64,000 bases of DNA from Sphingomonadaceae bacterium (GTDB taxonomy: Bacteria > Pseudomonadota > Alphaproteobacteria > Sphingomonadales > Sphingomonadaceae): assembly GCA_019239915.1 (NCBI GenBank), contig JAFAZF010000014.1, forward strand, positions 1-64,000, read 5' to 3'. Positions 42,714 through 51,848 of the stretch are shown here, piece by piece (position 1 is the first letter of the stretch; the number at the start of each line of letters is the position of its first letter). A program made the translations under genes and the position numbers. Below the pieces are notes generated by a model. The model was not told the DNA's origin. It did not search any database and was given only the letters and a program-made list of their open reading frames with translations.

Positions 42714-44126
42714 TTATTTCCCAGCCGGCAGCCGCAGCGTGAAGCGTGCTCCCTTGCCGCGGCGGCTCTCGACGAGAACGTCGCCGTCCATCGCGCGTGC
42801 CAGGCGACGCGCGATGTAGAGGCCGAGGCCGGTGCCGGGCACGCTGGCGCCGAGCCGTTCGAACTTTTCGAAGATCCGCTCCTGATCGCGCCGCGCGATG
42901 CCGGGGCCTTCGTCGATCACGGCGACGGCGACGCTGTCGCCGAGATCGAGCGCCTCGATTCGGACGGTGCTTTCTTCGGGCGAGAAGCGGATCGCGTTGC
43001 CGATTAGGTTGACGAGGATCTGTAGCGTGCGCCGGAAATCGGCCGAGGCGGTCAGTAGAAGGTCGGGCGCGGGGCGCTCGACGGCGATCCGTTTGTCGGC
43101 GGCCCGGACGCCGAGCAGACCGGCGGCGCGGCGCGCGAGATCGGCGAGGTCGATTGGTTCGGCGGGCGGGCGGAAGCCGGGCCGCTCGATCGCCTCAAGA
43201 TCGACGAGATCGTCGACGAGGCCGAGCATGTGCCGGCCGGCGCTGGCGATATCGGCGGCATAGACGACATATTCGGCGGTGACGGCGCCGTCGGCTTGCG
43301 CGCGGATGCTCTCTGCGCCGGCAATGATGCGATCGAGCGGCAGCCGCAGCGCGCGATCAAGCTGGCGTGCGAAGGCGCTCGCCTGCGCGGGGGCGTCGGC
43401 GTCGCCATGCTCGCCGAGCGCCGTGCCGGTGCCGCGAAAGCCCGCGAAATGCCCGGCGCCGTCGATCAGCGGCAGCCCCGCGAGACGGAAACGCGCGCCG
43501 CTGCCGCGCAGCGCGACGCGCTGATTATCGAAGCGGGACTGATCGGCCAGCGCGTTGAGCAGGGGATGTTCGGCGTCGCCATTTTCAACGAGCCGGAAGA
43601 CGCGCGCGAGCGGCAGCCCGATCGGCGCAGACACGCTCTCGCGGCGCAACAGCTGCATCGCCGGCTCGGAAAGCGCGGTGAGGCGGAGCGCGGTGTCGCT
43701 CTCCCAGCTCCAGTCGCTTTCGGCGCGCAGAAAATCATGCTCGCGTTCGCCGTCATCGCCCTGCGGTTCGACCGGCGCTGCCCCGTGCCACCCCGAGACG
43801 AGCAGCTCGATACCCTCGGCCGCCGGCCGGGCGCGAACCCATAGCGCGACGTCGTTCTCGCCTTCTGCCGCCAGGATGGGGCGCTCGACAAAATGATCGA
43901 GACGCCGCGCCAGCCTTACCAGCGAAGCGAGCTGCGGCACCGCCAGCGGCCCACCCGTCGTCCCGCCAGCGCCGGTGTTGAGCGCCGCGAGCCGCGCCGT
44001 CGCCTCGATCAGCCGACCCTCGCCATCGACCTGGCCGCGTTCGATCGCGTGCGCCGGCGGAATGACGGATTCGTCGCTGTCTTCACGCGCATGGGCGCCC
44101 GGATCGGAATGATCGGCTGCGGACAT
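42714..44126 (-). CDS. Histidine-kinase-like protein lacking the phospho-acceptor His
   Basis: A 470-residue protein without membrane helices. A PAS-like region (about 195-260, RFRLAGLPLIDGAGHFAGFRG) precedes a HisKA-like helix and a complete HATPase domain: N box NLIGNAIRFSPE, G1 DEGPGI, F box FEKFERLG, G2 GTGLGLYIA. In the H box, where kinases have SHELRTPL, this protein has DRALRLPL: the His is Arg. ATP binding should remain, but normal auto-phosphorylation cannot happen at that site. DivL of Caulobacter is a known kinase-like regulator with a replaced His, so a regulatory rather than catalytic role is possible. Confidence 0.85.
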   Translation of the reverse strand: MSAADHSDPGAHAREDSDESVIPPAHAIERGQVDGEGRLIEATARLAALNTGAGGTTGGPLAVPQLASLVRLARRLDHFVERPILAAEGENDVALWVRARPAAEGIELLVSGWHGAAPVEPQGDDGEREHDFLRAESDWSWESDTALRLTALSEPAMQLLRRESVSAPIGLPLARVFRLVENGDAEHPLLNALADQSRFDNQRVALRGSGARFRLAGLPLIDGAGHFAGFRGTGTALGEHGDADAPAQASAFARQLDRALRLPLDRIIAGAESIRAQADGAVTAEYVVYAADIASAGRHMLGLVDDLVDLEAIERPGFRPPAEPIDLADLARRAAGLLGVRAADKRIAVERPAPDLLLTASADFRRTLQILVNLIGNAIRFSPEESTVRIEALDLGDSVAVAVIDEGPGIARRDQERIFEKFERLGASVPGTGLGLYIARRLARAMDGDVLVESRRGKGARFTLRLPAGK

Positions 44127-44150
44127 GAGGCCGCTTTAGCATGGCTGCGG

Positions 44151-45386
44151 TTAAACGCGGCCTAAGCTTGTCTCGTCGCGCCGCGCGAACATCGCCTCGA
44201 TCGCGAACAGCGAAACGTAGGCATAGGCAAGCGCGATGCCGAGCCCCGTTGCCCAGAAGTCCGCGGCGGCGGCGGGAACGAGCAGCCAGGCGATCGCGTC
44301 GGCATCGGCCGGCCAGACCGCCACCGGCGTATCGAGATTGGTCGCGATCCGCCGCGCGAGCGCGAGCGCGATCATCGTCGCGACCAGCACGCCAGCGAGC
44401 AGCAGGGAGCCCCAGCCGCCGCCGGCGTGGAACAGCCGCCAGCCGAGCAGCAGGATCGCGACAGCGAGCAGCGTCTGGCGCACGACGCCGATGCGATCAC
44501 CGACCGCCGCGCTCTGCAACCGTACCGTGGCGAGACCGACGCCGATCGCTTCGATCGGCGCTGCGACGATGACGAGCGCAAGCGCGGTCTTCCACCAATC
44601 GAACACCAGTGCCGGCAGCGCGGCGATGTCGAGCAGCAGCGCCAGCAGCCGCAGCGCCATCGGCTCGACCGAACGCACCGCCAGCCACGGCACGAGCGCG
44701 CGCGACAGCAGCGGGAACAGATAATGCGACGGCCAGCCGGCGCCGCCCGTCGCCTGCTTCGGCGGCGCCAGCATCCGCGCGTCGACGGCTTCCGCGTCGC
44801 TCTGCGCGAGCACGATCATCGCAAGCGGCACGCGGCCGGTGTCCGCGCCGTCGGCAAGGCCGAGCCGCCGCGCGCCCGCGCTCACCGCCTGGCGGACCAG
44901 CGTCGCCGGCAGATCCCATTCGCCGAGGCGGACGGCGGTATGCCGCAGCGTGTTGCCGTCGATCAGCGCGAGGCCGGCCCAGCGTTGCGCGGCGTCGAGC
45001 CGCTCCCAATGGCGAGTCTCGGCGCTCTCCTCGCCGACGAGCAGCGCGGGCGCCTGCGCGGCGGCGACGCGCAGCACCAGCGGCTCCTCCGCCATCGCCC
45101 CGTCGGCGAACAGCAGCACATGCTCCTCGGGGTGGATGTGATCGGCGGCGTCGGCGACGCTGCGCGCCACTTCGACCCGGATGCCGCCGCGACGCAGGCG
45201 ATCGACCGCGGCGGTGAGCGCGGCCGGCAAGCGCTCGACGAGCAGCACGATGTGGCGCGCGCCTGCGCGGGCCGCGAGACGCGCCTGCCGCTCGATCAGC
45301 GCGCGGCCGGCGACCGGGAGCGTGGCCGCGAGCCCGCTGCCGTCTTCCGCCTCCTTCGTCGCCGATATCAGCGCTGCAAGCGCCAA
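44151..45386 (-). CDS. Nucleotidyltransferase-like domain fused to a multi-pass membrane domain
   Basis: A 411-residue protein. Residues 1-190 resemble the sugar-nucleotide/NTP transferase fold (LAATLPVAGRALIERQARLAARAGARHIVLL; later LALIDGNTLRHTAVRLGEW) but lack a clear GxGTR loop. Residues from about 225 hold five or six hydrophobic segments (LLALLLDIAALPALVF, ALVIVAAPIEAIGVGL, LLAVAILLLGW, LLLAGVLVATMIALALA). A fusion with a CDP-alcohol phosphatidyltransferase-like membrane part is known for inositol-phosphate lipids, but its active-site motif is not evident. It lies 24 bp upstream of the kinase-like gene, same strand. Confidence 0.6.
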   Translation of the reverse strand: MALAALISATKEAEDGSGLAATLPVAGRALIERQARLAARAGARHIVLLVERLPAALTAAVDRLRRGGIRVEVARSVADAADHIHPEEHVLLFADGAMAEEPLVLRVAAAQAPALLVGEESAETRHWERLDAAQRWAGLALIDGNTLRHTAVRLGEWDLPATLVRQAVSAGARRLGLADGADTGRVPLAMIVLAQSDAEAVDARMLAPPKQATGGAGWPSHYLFPLLSRALVPWLAVRSVEPMALRLLALLLDIAALPALVFDWWKTALALVIVAAPIEAIGVGLATVRLQSAAVGDRIGVVRQTLLAVAILLLGWRLFHAGGGWGSLLLAGVLVATMIALALARRIATNLDTPVAVWPADADAIAWLLVPAAAADFWATGLGIALAYAYVSLFAIEAMFARRDETSLGRV

Positions 45387-45449
45387 CGGCCCTCCCCTTC
45401 GCCTGTCACGCCCAGGCGATAGGCGAGGCTGCGCGCAGATGCAAAGGGG

Positions 45450-45560
45450 GCCGTCTCCCCCCTCCCTGCAAGGGAGGGGCCGGGGGCGGGTGGATTTGCG
45501 GCGGAGCGCTCATTCTCCAGTGACCGACCCCTCGATCCACTCCCTTCCAGGGAGGGGAAG
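45450..45560. repeat. Dispersed palindromic repeat (family D)
   Basis: CCCCCTCCCTGCAAGGGAGG near 45459 and CACTCCCTTCCAGGGAGGGG near 45538 are hairpin-forming arms around a less conserved centre. The element lies between the Hpt-like gene and the next gene, both on the minus strand. Confidence 0.7.
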
Positions 45561-45565
45561 CAAGT

Positions 45566-45871
45566 TCAGTCGCCGAGCTGGATCGCTGCCAGCGCGACCT
45601 TGACCTGCCGCAGCGCGACCGGATCGCCGGGCGCCGCCGCCGCCGCATCGTCGGCCGCCTGCATGAGGCCGACCGCGCCGAAGCTTGCCGCCAGCCCCTT
45701 CAGGCGCAGCGCCGCGCCGTGCCAGTTGGCATCGCAGCGCGATCGCGCGAGCATGTCGGCGAGCCGCTCACCGCTCTCGATGAACGCGACGCGCAGTTCG
45801 GCCTTGAGCGCGGCATCGTCGCCCACGGCCGCGGCGAGCGCGGAGCTCAGCGCACCAGCATCATGATTCAT
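45566..45871 (-). CDS. Hpt-like protein without the phosphorylatable His
   Basis: A 101-residue all-helical protein. The segment ALRLKGLAASFGAVGLMQAADD aligns with the Hpt signature AHxLKGxAxxxG, the site that carries phosphate in phosphorelays. The His position is occupied by Leu; a His four residues earlier (NWHGAALRLKG) is on another helix face. It is therefore either a regulatory pseudo-Hpt or a fold relative with a different use. It is divergent from the large coiled-coil protein gene, with start codons 78 bp apart. Confidence 0.6.
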   Translation of the reverse strand: MNHDAGALSSALAAAVGDDAALKAELRVAFIESGERLADMLARSRCDANWHGAALRLKGLAASFGAVGLMQAADDAAAAAPGDPVALRQVKVALAAIQLGD

Positions 45872-45948
45872 GGGGATTAATCTAGGTGTCGGCGGTTAAT
45901 CGATCGTTTCACCGTAGCGCTACGCTTGCAACGTGGTAAATCGTCGCC

Positions 45949-48207
45949 ATGCCAACGGGGTTGCAGTCGGCGGGCGTATTCGCCGAAGAAGAGGAAGCCG
46001 CGCGTTCCGCGGCATCGCGCGCGGCGCTGGCGCAGGCGCTGGTCAGCGAGGTCGAGGAAAATACGGTCGGTGCGCCGCCGCAGATCGAGCGCATGCTGCT
46101 CGGGGCGCTGCTGGCGGCCGCGACCTTGTGGCTGATCGTGGTGATCTGGGTCGCGTTCGCCGATCCCAATGTCGGTCCGCTGAGCCCGAGCGGGGTCGCC
46201 AAGGGCATCGCCTATGCCTGCAGCCCGCTCGTGCTGCTCGGTATCGCAGCACTGCTGCTGCTGCGCACCAGCCGGCGCGAAGCGGTGCGTTTCGCCAATG
46301 TCGCCGCGATCGTGCGCGCAGAATCGATCGGGCTCAACACCGCGCTGAGCCTGATCTCCAATCGCCTCGCCGCCGATCGCGCCGCGATCGCCGAGACCGC
46401 CGAAAAGCTGATGGTGCTCGCGGACGAGACCTCCGAGAAGCTCACCGGCGCGCATGGCCTGCTCGCGCAGGAGATGATCCTGTTCGCGACGCAGGCGAAG
46501 AAGCTTGACGACGCCGCGTCGGCGGCGCGGCTCGACATGGGCGTGCTGCTCGCCGACCTGCCCCGCGCCGAGAACCAGACACGCGAGATGGCCGAGATCC
46601 TGCGCACCGCGGGCCTCAACGCGCACGAACAGGCCGCCGCGCTCGACGGCACGATCGCCAGCCTGCTCGGCCGCGCCCGCGAAGGTGAGGAAGCGGCGAG
46701 CGCCGCGGCCAACCGGCTCGCCGCGCATGTTGCGCGGATCGAGGGCCTGGGCGAGGTCAGCGCGCGCCGCATCGACGATGCCGGCATCAGCATGGCGGCC
46801 TCGATCGACGGGGTGCTCGCCCGCGCCGCGCAGGCGCTCGAGCAGACGCGCGAGGGCGTCGCCGCGCAGGGCGAGGCGATGCTGACGCTGATCGGCCAGG
46901 CCGGCGCCGCGCTCAACCGCGCCGGCGCGGACTCGGCGGCGTCGCTCGCCGAGCGGATCGAGGGCATGAACGGCGAGATCGCCAAGCTCACCGTGCGGCT
47001 CGCCGAACAGGACGAGGCGAGCCGCACGATGCTGTCGGCGATCGAAGCGAGCGTTGTCGCGCTGGAGGCGCGGCTTGCTGCGCTCGATGCGGAGGCGCCG
47101 GCGCGCACCGCCTCCATTGCCGACACGCTCGAGCGGCTCGCGGCGGAGGCGGCGCGGATCAACGTTGCGCTGGCCGAGGGCGGCGGCGCGTCGGCAAGCT
47201 TGCTTGCCGGCGCCGATGCGCTGCGCGAACGGCTCGCCGCCTGCCTCGACGAACTCAACGGAACGCTGCCGCGCGCGCTCAATGCGCTCGAGGCGCAGGC
47301 CGAGCATAGCCGCGGATCGGCCCAGGCTGCCGCGCCCGAGGTCGAGCGGCTCGCCGCGGCCGCCGGAGAGGCCGCCGCGCACGTCGCCGCGATCGAGGGA
47401 CGGATCGGGGTCATCGGCAGTCAGGTCGACGCCGCGACGAACGGCACCCGCGCGCTCGGCGGCGAGATCGGCGAGGCGCACCGCACCGCGAGCGCACTCG
47501 GCGAAACCGCCGGTAGCGCGCTCGTCGAGGCACTGGCGCGTGTCCGCGAGACCGCTGCGCAGGCCGCGCAGCGCGCGAAGGAGGCGTTCGCCGAAGTCAT
47601 CCCGGCGAGCGCGTCGATGCTCGCGACCGAGACCGGGGCGGCGCTCGATCAGGTCATGGGCGAGAAGGTCGAGGCGCAGCTGGATCGCGTCGCCGCGCTG
47701 TCCGACAAGGCGATCGCCGCCGCCGGCAAGGCCGCCGATCGGCTCTCGCGCCAGCTCGACGGCATCAACAGCACCGCGAACGCGATCGAGAGCCGCGTCG
47801 ACGAGGCGAAGGCGGCGGTCGACGCGGCCGACCGCGAGAGCTTTTCGCGTCGCGCCGCGCTGCTCATCGAGGCGCTCAACTCGAACGCCATCGTCATCGC
47901 CAAGGCGCTCTCCGCCGACGTCGGCGACGAAGCGTGGGACGCCTATCTCAAGGGCGATCGCGGCGCGTTCACGCGGCGCGCGGTCAAGCTGCTCGACGCT
48001 ACCGAGGCGCGCCAGATCGGCAAGCTCTACGAGAGCGATGTCGTGTTCAAGGAGCAGGTCAACCGCTACGTGCATGATTTCGAAGCGATGCTGCGCCCGA
48101 TCGTCGCCAACAAGGACGGCGGTGCGCTCGGCGTGGCACTGCTTTCCTCGGACATGGGCAAGCTCTACGTCGCGCTCGCCCAGGGTATCGAACGGATCAA
48201 GGCGTAG
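45949..48207 (+). CDS. Large membrane coiled-coil protein, TipN-like layout
   Basis: A 752-residue protein. Residues 1-45 are acidic; two membrane helices follow (about 49-70, MLLGALLAAATLWLIVVIWVAF, split by a short loop, and about 87-106, CSPLVLLGIAALLLL). Then come about 500 residues of alanine/glutamate/arginine-rich coiled coil. The C-terminal 110 residues are more globular (AALLIEALNSNAIVIAKALSA...VFKEQVNRYVHDFEAMLRPI). This layout resembles the polar marker TipN of Caulobacter, but homology is not proven by eye. Alanine-rich coiled coils also give long open antisense frames, which I reject. Role in polarity or cell-cycle is inference. Confidence 0.65.
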   Translation: MPTGLQSAGVFAEEEEAARSAASRAALAQALVSEVEENTVGAPPQIERMLLGALLAAATLWLIVVIWVAFADPNVGPLSPSGVAKGIAYACSPLVLLGIAALLLLRTSRREAVRFANVAAIVRAESIGLNTALSLISNRLAADRAAIAETAEKLMVLADETSEKLTGAHGLLAQEMILFATQAKKLDDAASAARLDMGVLLADLPRAENQTREMAEILRTAGLNAHEQAAALDGTIASLLGRAREGEEAASAAANRLAAHVARIEGLGEVSARRIDDAGISMAASIDGVLARAAQALEQTREGVAAQGEAMLTLIGQAGAALNRAGADSAASLAERIEGMNGEIAKLTVRLAEQDEASRTMLSAIEASVVALEARLAALDAEAPARTASIADTLERLAAEAARINVALAEGGGASASLLAGADALRERLAACLDELNGTLPRALNALEAQAEHSRGSAQAAAPEVERLAAAAGEAAAHVAAIEGRIGVIGSQVDAATNGTRALGGEIGEAHRTASALGETAGSALVEALARVRETAAQAAQRAKEAFAEVIPASASMLATETGAALDQVMGEKVEAQLDRVAALSDKAIAAAGKAADRLSRQLDGINSTANAIESRVDEAKAAVDAADRESFSRRAALLIEALNSNAIVIAKALSADVGDEAWDAYLKGDRGAFTRRAVKLLDATEARQIGKLYESDVVFKEQVNRYVHDFEAMLRPIVANKDGGALGVALLSSDMGKLYVALAQGIERIKA

Positions 48208-48222
48208 TCGTCATGCGCACCG

Positions 48223-48311
48223 GTGCTCCGGCGCAGGCCGGAGCGCTGGCGGCTCTCTCAATGACGCGATGAAGGCGCTTGACGCCAGAGCTCCGGCCTT
48301 CGCCGGAGCAC
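48223..48311. repeat. Dispersed palindromic repeat (family B)
   Basis: Near-perfect inverted arms of 29 bp: GTGCTCCGGCGCAGGCCGGA from 48223 and TCCGGCCTTCGCCGGAGCAC ending at 48311. It fills the gap between the convergent coiled-coil gene and DUF1467 gene. Confidence 0.8.
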
Positions 48312-48336
48312 GGCGTGTTTGACGCGCGCTCGCCCC

Positions 48337-48609
48337 CTATTTGATCGGATCGTGGAACAGGTCGAACGTCTCGGCGCCGATCCAGCCATGCTTGAAGTTC
48401 AGGTAGAAGCCGGCGAACAGCACGCTCGCCACGATCGTCGTCCAGACCATGATGCTGAGCGGACGGTGGACGTGCGGCGCGCTGTCCGCCTGGCCGGGCA
48501 CGCGCTCGCCACCGACCTCCTCGGTCGTCTTGATATGGAAAGGGAAGACGAGGAACGCCGAGATCGTCCAGAACAGGATATAGATCATGACGACGGAAAA
48601 GGGTCTCAC
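48337..48609 (-). CDS. DUF1467 membrane protein
   Basis: A 90-residue protein from GTG 48609, which has a GAGGGA site upstream; the longer open frame overlaps RNase J. Two membrane helices are seen (VVMIYILFWTISAFLVFPF and MVWTTIVASVLFAGFYLNF) with the family-typical segment FPFHIKTTEEVGGERVPGQADSAP. DUF1467 genes follow the RNase J gene in many alphaproteobacteria, as here (12 bp gap). Function unknown. Confidence 0.88.
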   Translation of the reverse strand: MRPFSVVMIYILFWTISAFLVFPFHIKTTEEVGGERVPGQADSAPHVHRPLSIMVWTTIVASVLFAGFYLNFKHGWIGAETFDLFHDPIK

Positions 48610-48620
48610 GGAGCGGTCCC

Positions 48621-50261
48621 TCAGACGCTGAGCAGCATGACGTCGACGATCGGCTTCTTGCCCGTCCATTCCGTGGCACGGCGGCGCACGCCGAGACGGA
48701 TCGCCTCGCGCAGCTTCGTCTCGTCAGGTGCGCCCTTGTCGGCGGCATCGCGCGCGGCCCCGGCCAGCTCCGCGAGGAAATCCGCCCGCTCCTCCTCGAC
48801 CGGAACGCCCTGCGTGCTGACGACGGGCATGCCGCGCACGCGCCCGTCGCGCCCGCGGGCCACCGCGACCGAGATCACGCCGTAATTGCCGATCCGCCGA
48901 CGCTCGCCGATCGTCGCGCCGTCGGCAGGCAGGATGACGTCGCCGTCGAGCACCAGCCGGCCGGCGCGCTCATGGCCGATGATCTCCGGTCCGTCCGGCG
49001 CCAGCCGTACCACCGCGCCGTTCCCCTGCACGAGCGCCTTCGGCACGCCGTTCGCCAGCGCGAACCGCGCCTGCTCGGCCATGTGTCGCATCTCGCCGTG
49101 CACCGGCAGCACGATCTCGGGCCGGATCCACTTGTACATCAGTGCGAGTTCGGGGCGGCCTGGGTGCCCCGAGACATGAACGTGCGCCTGGCGATCCGTG
49201 ATCATCGCGATGTTCTTCGCGGCCAGCGCGTTCTGGATGCGGCCGATCGCCTGCTCGTTGCCGGGGATCTGCTTGGACGAGAAAACGACGAGATCGCCTT
49301 CCGAAAGCTTCAGCGGATGGGTGTCGAAGGCGATCCGCGCGAGCGCTGCGCGTGCCTCGCCCTGCCCGCCGGTCGCGACGATCATCAGGTCGCGAGGGCG
49401 GAGCTTCATCGCGGCATCGAAATCGATCACCGGAGGAAAATCGCGGAGATAGCCGGCACTCTTGGCGACGCGCAGGATGCGATCAAGCGAGCGCCCGGCG
49501 ACGCACATCTGTCGCCCGGTATCGCGCGCGACTTGGCCGAGCGTCTGCAGCCGCGCAGCGTTGGACGCGAAGGTGGTGACGAGGACACGGCCCGTCGCCG
49601 CCTTGATCACCGCGTCGAGCCCCTCGCGTACCGCCGCTTCCGAACCCGAGGCATCCTCGTTGAAGACATTGGTCGAATCGCCGACCAGCGCGAGCACGCC
49701 GGCATCGCCGATCTCGGTCAGCTCGGCGGCCGTCGAGGGCGTGCCGAGCAGCGGCTCGTCGTCGAGCTTCCAGTCGCCGGTGTGGAAGATGTTGCCGTAG
49801 GGCGTCTCGATCAGCAGCGCGTTGCCCTCGGGAATCGAGTGGGCGAGCGGCACGTAACGCAGCCCGAAGGGGCCGAGCTCGAAGCGCTCGAGATCGTCGA
49901 CGATGTTCAGCTCGATATCGTCGGCGATACCCTCTTCCTCGAGCTTGCCGCGGATCAGGCCGGCGGTGAACGGCGTCGCGTACATCGGCACGCCGAGATC
50001 GGCGGCGAGATACGGGATCGCGCCGATATGATCCTCATGGCCGTGGGTGAGGACGATGCCGAGCAGATCGCCGCGCCGCTCCTCGATGAAGCCGAGATCG
50101 GGCAGAACGAGATCGATGCCCGGATAGTCGGCATCGGCGAAGGTCAGGCCGAGGTCGACCATCAGCCATTTGCCACGGCAGCCGTAGAGGTTGACGTTCA
50201 TGCCGATCTCGCCCGATCCGCCGAGGGCGAGGAAGAGAAGCTCGTTACCGGGTGTGGTCAC
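48621..50261 (-). CDS. rnj: Ribonuclease J
   Basis: A 546-residue metallo-beta-lactamase/beta-CASP ribonuclease with 5'-exo- and endonuclease activity in RNA decay and processing. Metal ligands are in LTHGHEDHIGAIPYL and IFHTGDWKLDD; beta-CASP motifs follow (VGDSTNVF, TFASNAARLQTL, VIVATGGQGEARAAL, HVHVSGHPGRPEL, LPVHGEMRHM). Start GTG at 50261. It forms an operon with the DUF1467 gene. The neighbours birA and coaX, often upstream in alphaproteobacteria, are not found here. Confidence 0.95.
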   Translation of the reverse strand: MTTPGNELLFLALGGSGEIGMNVNLYGCRGKWLMVDLGLTFADADYPGIDLVLPDLGFIEERRGDLLGIVLTHGHEDHIGAIPYLAADLGVPMYATPFTAGLIRGKLEEEGIADDIELNIVDDLERFELGPFGLRYVPLAHSIPEGNALLIETPYGNIFHTGDWKLDDEPLLGTPSTAAELTEIGDAGVLALVGDSTNVFNEDASGSEAAVREGLDAVIKAATGRVLVTTFASNAARLQTLGQVARDTGRQMCVAGRSLDRILRVAKSAGYLRDFPPVIDFDAAMKLRPRDLMIVATGGQGEARAALARIAFDTHPLKLSEGDLVVFSSKQIPGNEQAIGRIQNALAAKNIAMITDRQAHVHVSGHPGRPELALMYKWIRPEIVLPVHGEMRHMAEQARFALANGVPKALVQGNGAVVRLAPDGPEIIGHERAGRLVLDGDVILPADGATIGERRRIGNYGVISVAVARGRDGRVRGMPVVSTQGVPVEEERADFLAELAGAARDAADKGAPDETKLREAIRLGVRRRATEWTGKKPIVDVMLLSV

Positions 50262-50472
50262 TGCGTGTCGTTGCTTTCAATGCCCGTGGCCCCGGCGCCT
50301 GCCGAGGCAATTCAAGGCGTGTTTTCCGGAACGCAGCCGCCTGGGCGTCAAGCCGGGCGGCACCGATCCTTGTCGCGCGCATAAATGCGCCCGATTGCGG
50401 CGAGCGCAAGGCCGGATCGCTCATATCACCGGCCGTTCATGAATGGGGCAGCGGCGCGGCGGCCGTCGCGCG

Positions 50473-51657
50473 TCACTCGGCGAGCGTCTGCACCTGATCG
50501 GGTTTCACCGCCGCCACCGCCGCCTTGAGCGCGTCGACCGAGCCGGGATTGCCCTCCGCCTCGATGTTGAAGCGGTTGGCGACGAGCACGCTGTAGCTGC
50601 CGTTCTTGGCGCTGCTGTCCCACTTCTCGTTGGTCAGCCGGCCGTTCTCGGTGTGGGTCTTCTCGTAGCCGGTCGCGGTCTGCTCGTCGTGCTGGACGTT
50701 GAACGCGCTGCCGAGCGCCGCGATCGCACCGGCGGCGGCGAGATCGCTGAGCTTGAGGTGGATCGACTGGTCGCCGCTCGTATAGGTCGCGTCCGCCTCG
50801 GCGCCGCCGATGCCGCCCGCATTGGCGCCCGAGCTCGAGATCTCGGTGCGATTGAAGCCGGACAGGCTCGCCGGCAGCAGCGCCTGCAGCTTGGCGGGAT
50901 CGATCGGCTTGAGCTGGCCCGACTGCGCCTTCGCGGTGGTCGCTTCCATTTGCGCGGTCGCCTGCTGGACCTTGCCGAGATCGATCGAGCCGCCGCCCGG
51001 CACGTTGATCGTACCCGACACGGTGCCGGCGTCGGCGCTGTACGGCGTGGCGCCCGGCGCGAAGGCGTGGACCACCATGCCGCCGATCGCGCTCACCACC
51101 GCGAACAGCACCGCCGCGGCGATGATCGTGACCACGACATAGGGCAGCGCCTTCTCCTGCGGCGTCCGCATCAGCAGCGGCAGCCCGAGGTAGAAGAGAT
51201 AAAGGCTGTAGAGGCCGAGCAGCCCCAGCCACGCGATCGACGGCAGAATGCCGAACACGCCGGCGAGCCAGGAGGCGGTGGCGCCATAGGCGGCGACCTT
51301 GAAGGCCTGGACCGGGCTCTTGGTGCCGCCGAAGGTCGGCACGAGCGCATCGACGATGAAGGCGAGCACATAGACGCTGACCAGTGACAGCACATAGGTC
51401 ACGATCGCGGTGCCGATCGCGCTCGGCACGCTCGGGCGCCAATGGACGCCGAAGAAGCCGTAGCCGAAGACGAGGCTGCCGATCAGGTTGGCGATCGGCC
51501 CGATCGCCGCCAACGGCACGACATAGGAGCGGAAGATCGCGGCCGATGTGGTCGGCTCGGCATCGATCACTAGCCATTCGGCCTTGGGATTGGTGATCAG
51601 CGCCTTGGCGCGATCGGCGAGACTGCGCGAAGCATTGCCGCTATAGTTGGGTTCCAT
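50473..51657 (-). CDS. Yip1-domain membrane protein
   Basis: A 394-residue protein from the ATG at 51657 (MEPNYSGNASRSLADRAKAL), with an AAGGGG site a little upstream; a start at 51819 adds unlikely sequence. The N-terminal half has five membrane helices in the Yip1 pattern (VVPLAAIGPIANLIGSLVFGY, VLSLVSVYVLAFIVDALVPTF, PSIAWLGLLGLYSLYLFYLGLPLLM, VVVTIIAAAVLFAVVSAIGGMV). The C-terminal half is soluble and repeats of Gly/Ser occur near the junction. Function unknown in bacteria. Divergent from dnaE. Confidence 0.8.
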   Translation of the reverse strand: MEPNYSGNASRSLADRAKALITNPKAEWLVIDAEPTTSAAIFRSYVVPLAAIGPIANLIGSLVFGYGFFGVHWRPSVPSAIGTAIVTYVLSLVSVYVLAFIVDALVPTFGGTKSPVQAFKVAAYGATASWLAGVFGILPSIAWLGLLGLYSLYLFYLGLPLLMRTPQEKALPYVVVTIIAAAVLFAVVSAIGGMVVHAFAPGATPYSADAGTVSGTINVPGGGSIDLGKVQQATAQMEATTAKAQSGQLKPIDPAKLQALLPASLSGFNRTEISSSGANAGGIGGAEADATYTSGDQSIHLKLSDLAAAGAIAALGSAFNVQHDEQTATGYEKTHTENGRLTNEKWDSSAKNGSYSVLVANRFNIEAEGNPGSVDALKAAVAAVKPDQVQTLAE

Positions 51658-51848
51658 TTCAGGACTTTCCCCTTCCTTCTGATCGCGTAAGGAAACATAA
51701 GCATCGGCTGCTGGCAACCGCTCGACTTCTGCTTGCGCCTTAGCGCCTGTCCCGTTTGCGCGACTGTGATCGCGCGCACAGCCACTTATCCCCACCCTTC
51801 GCCGGACCTGTGTTTGCAAAGCGGCCGGGCAACCCCAATAGTCCGCCG

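Noticed and set aside
45877-48075. 732-residue open frame antisense to the coiled-coil protein gene
   Set aside because: It arises from GC-rich codon bias opposite an alanine/glutamate-rich gene; it is arginine/glycine-rich, has no motif, and the plus-strand gene has clear membrane helices and coiled coil.
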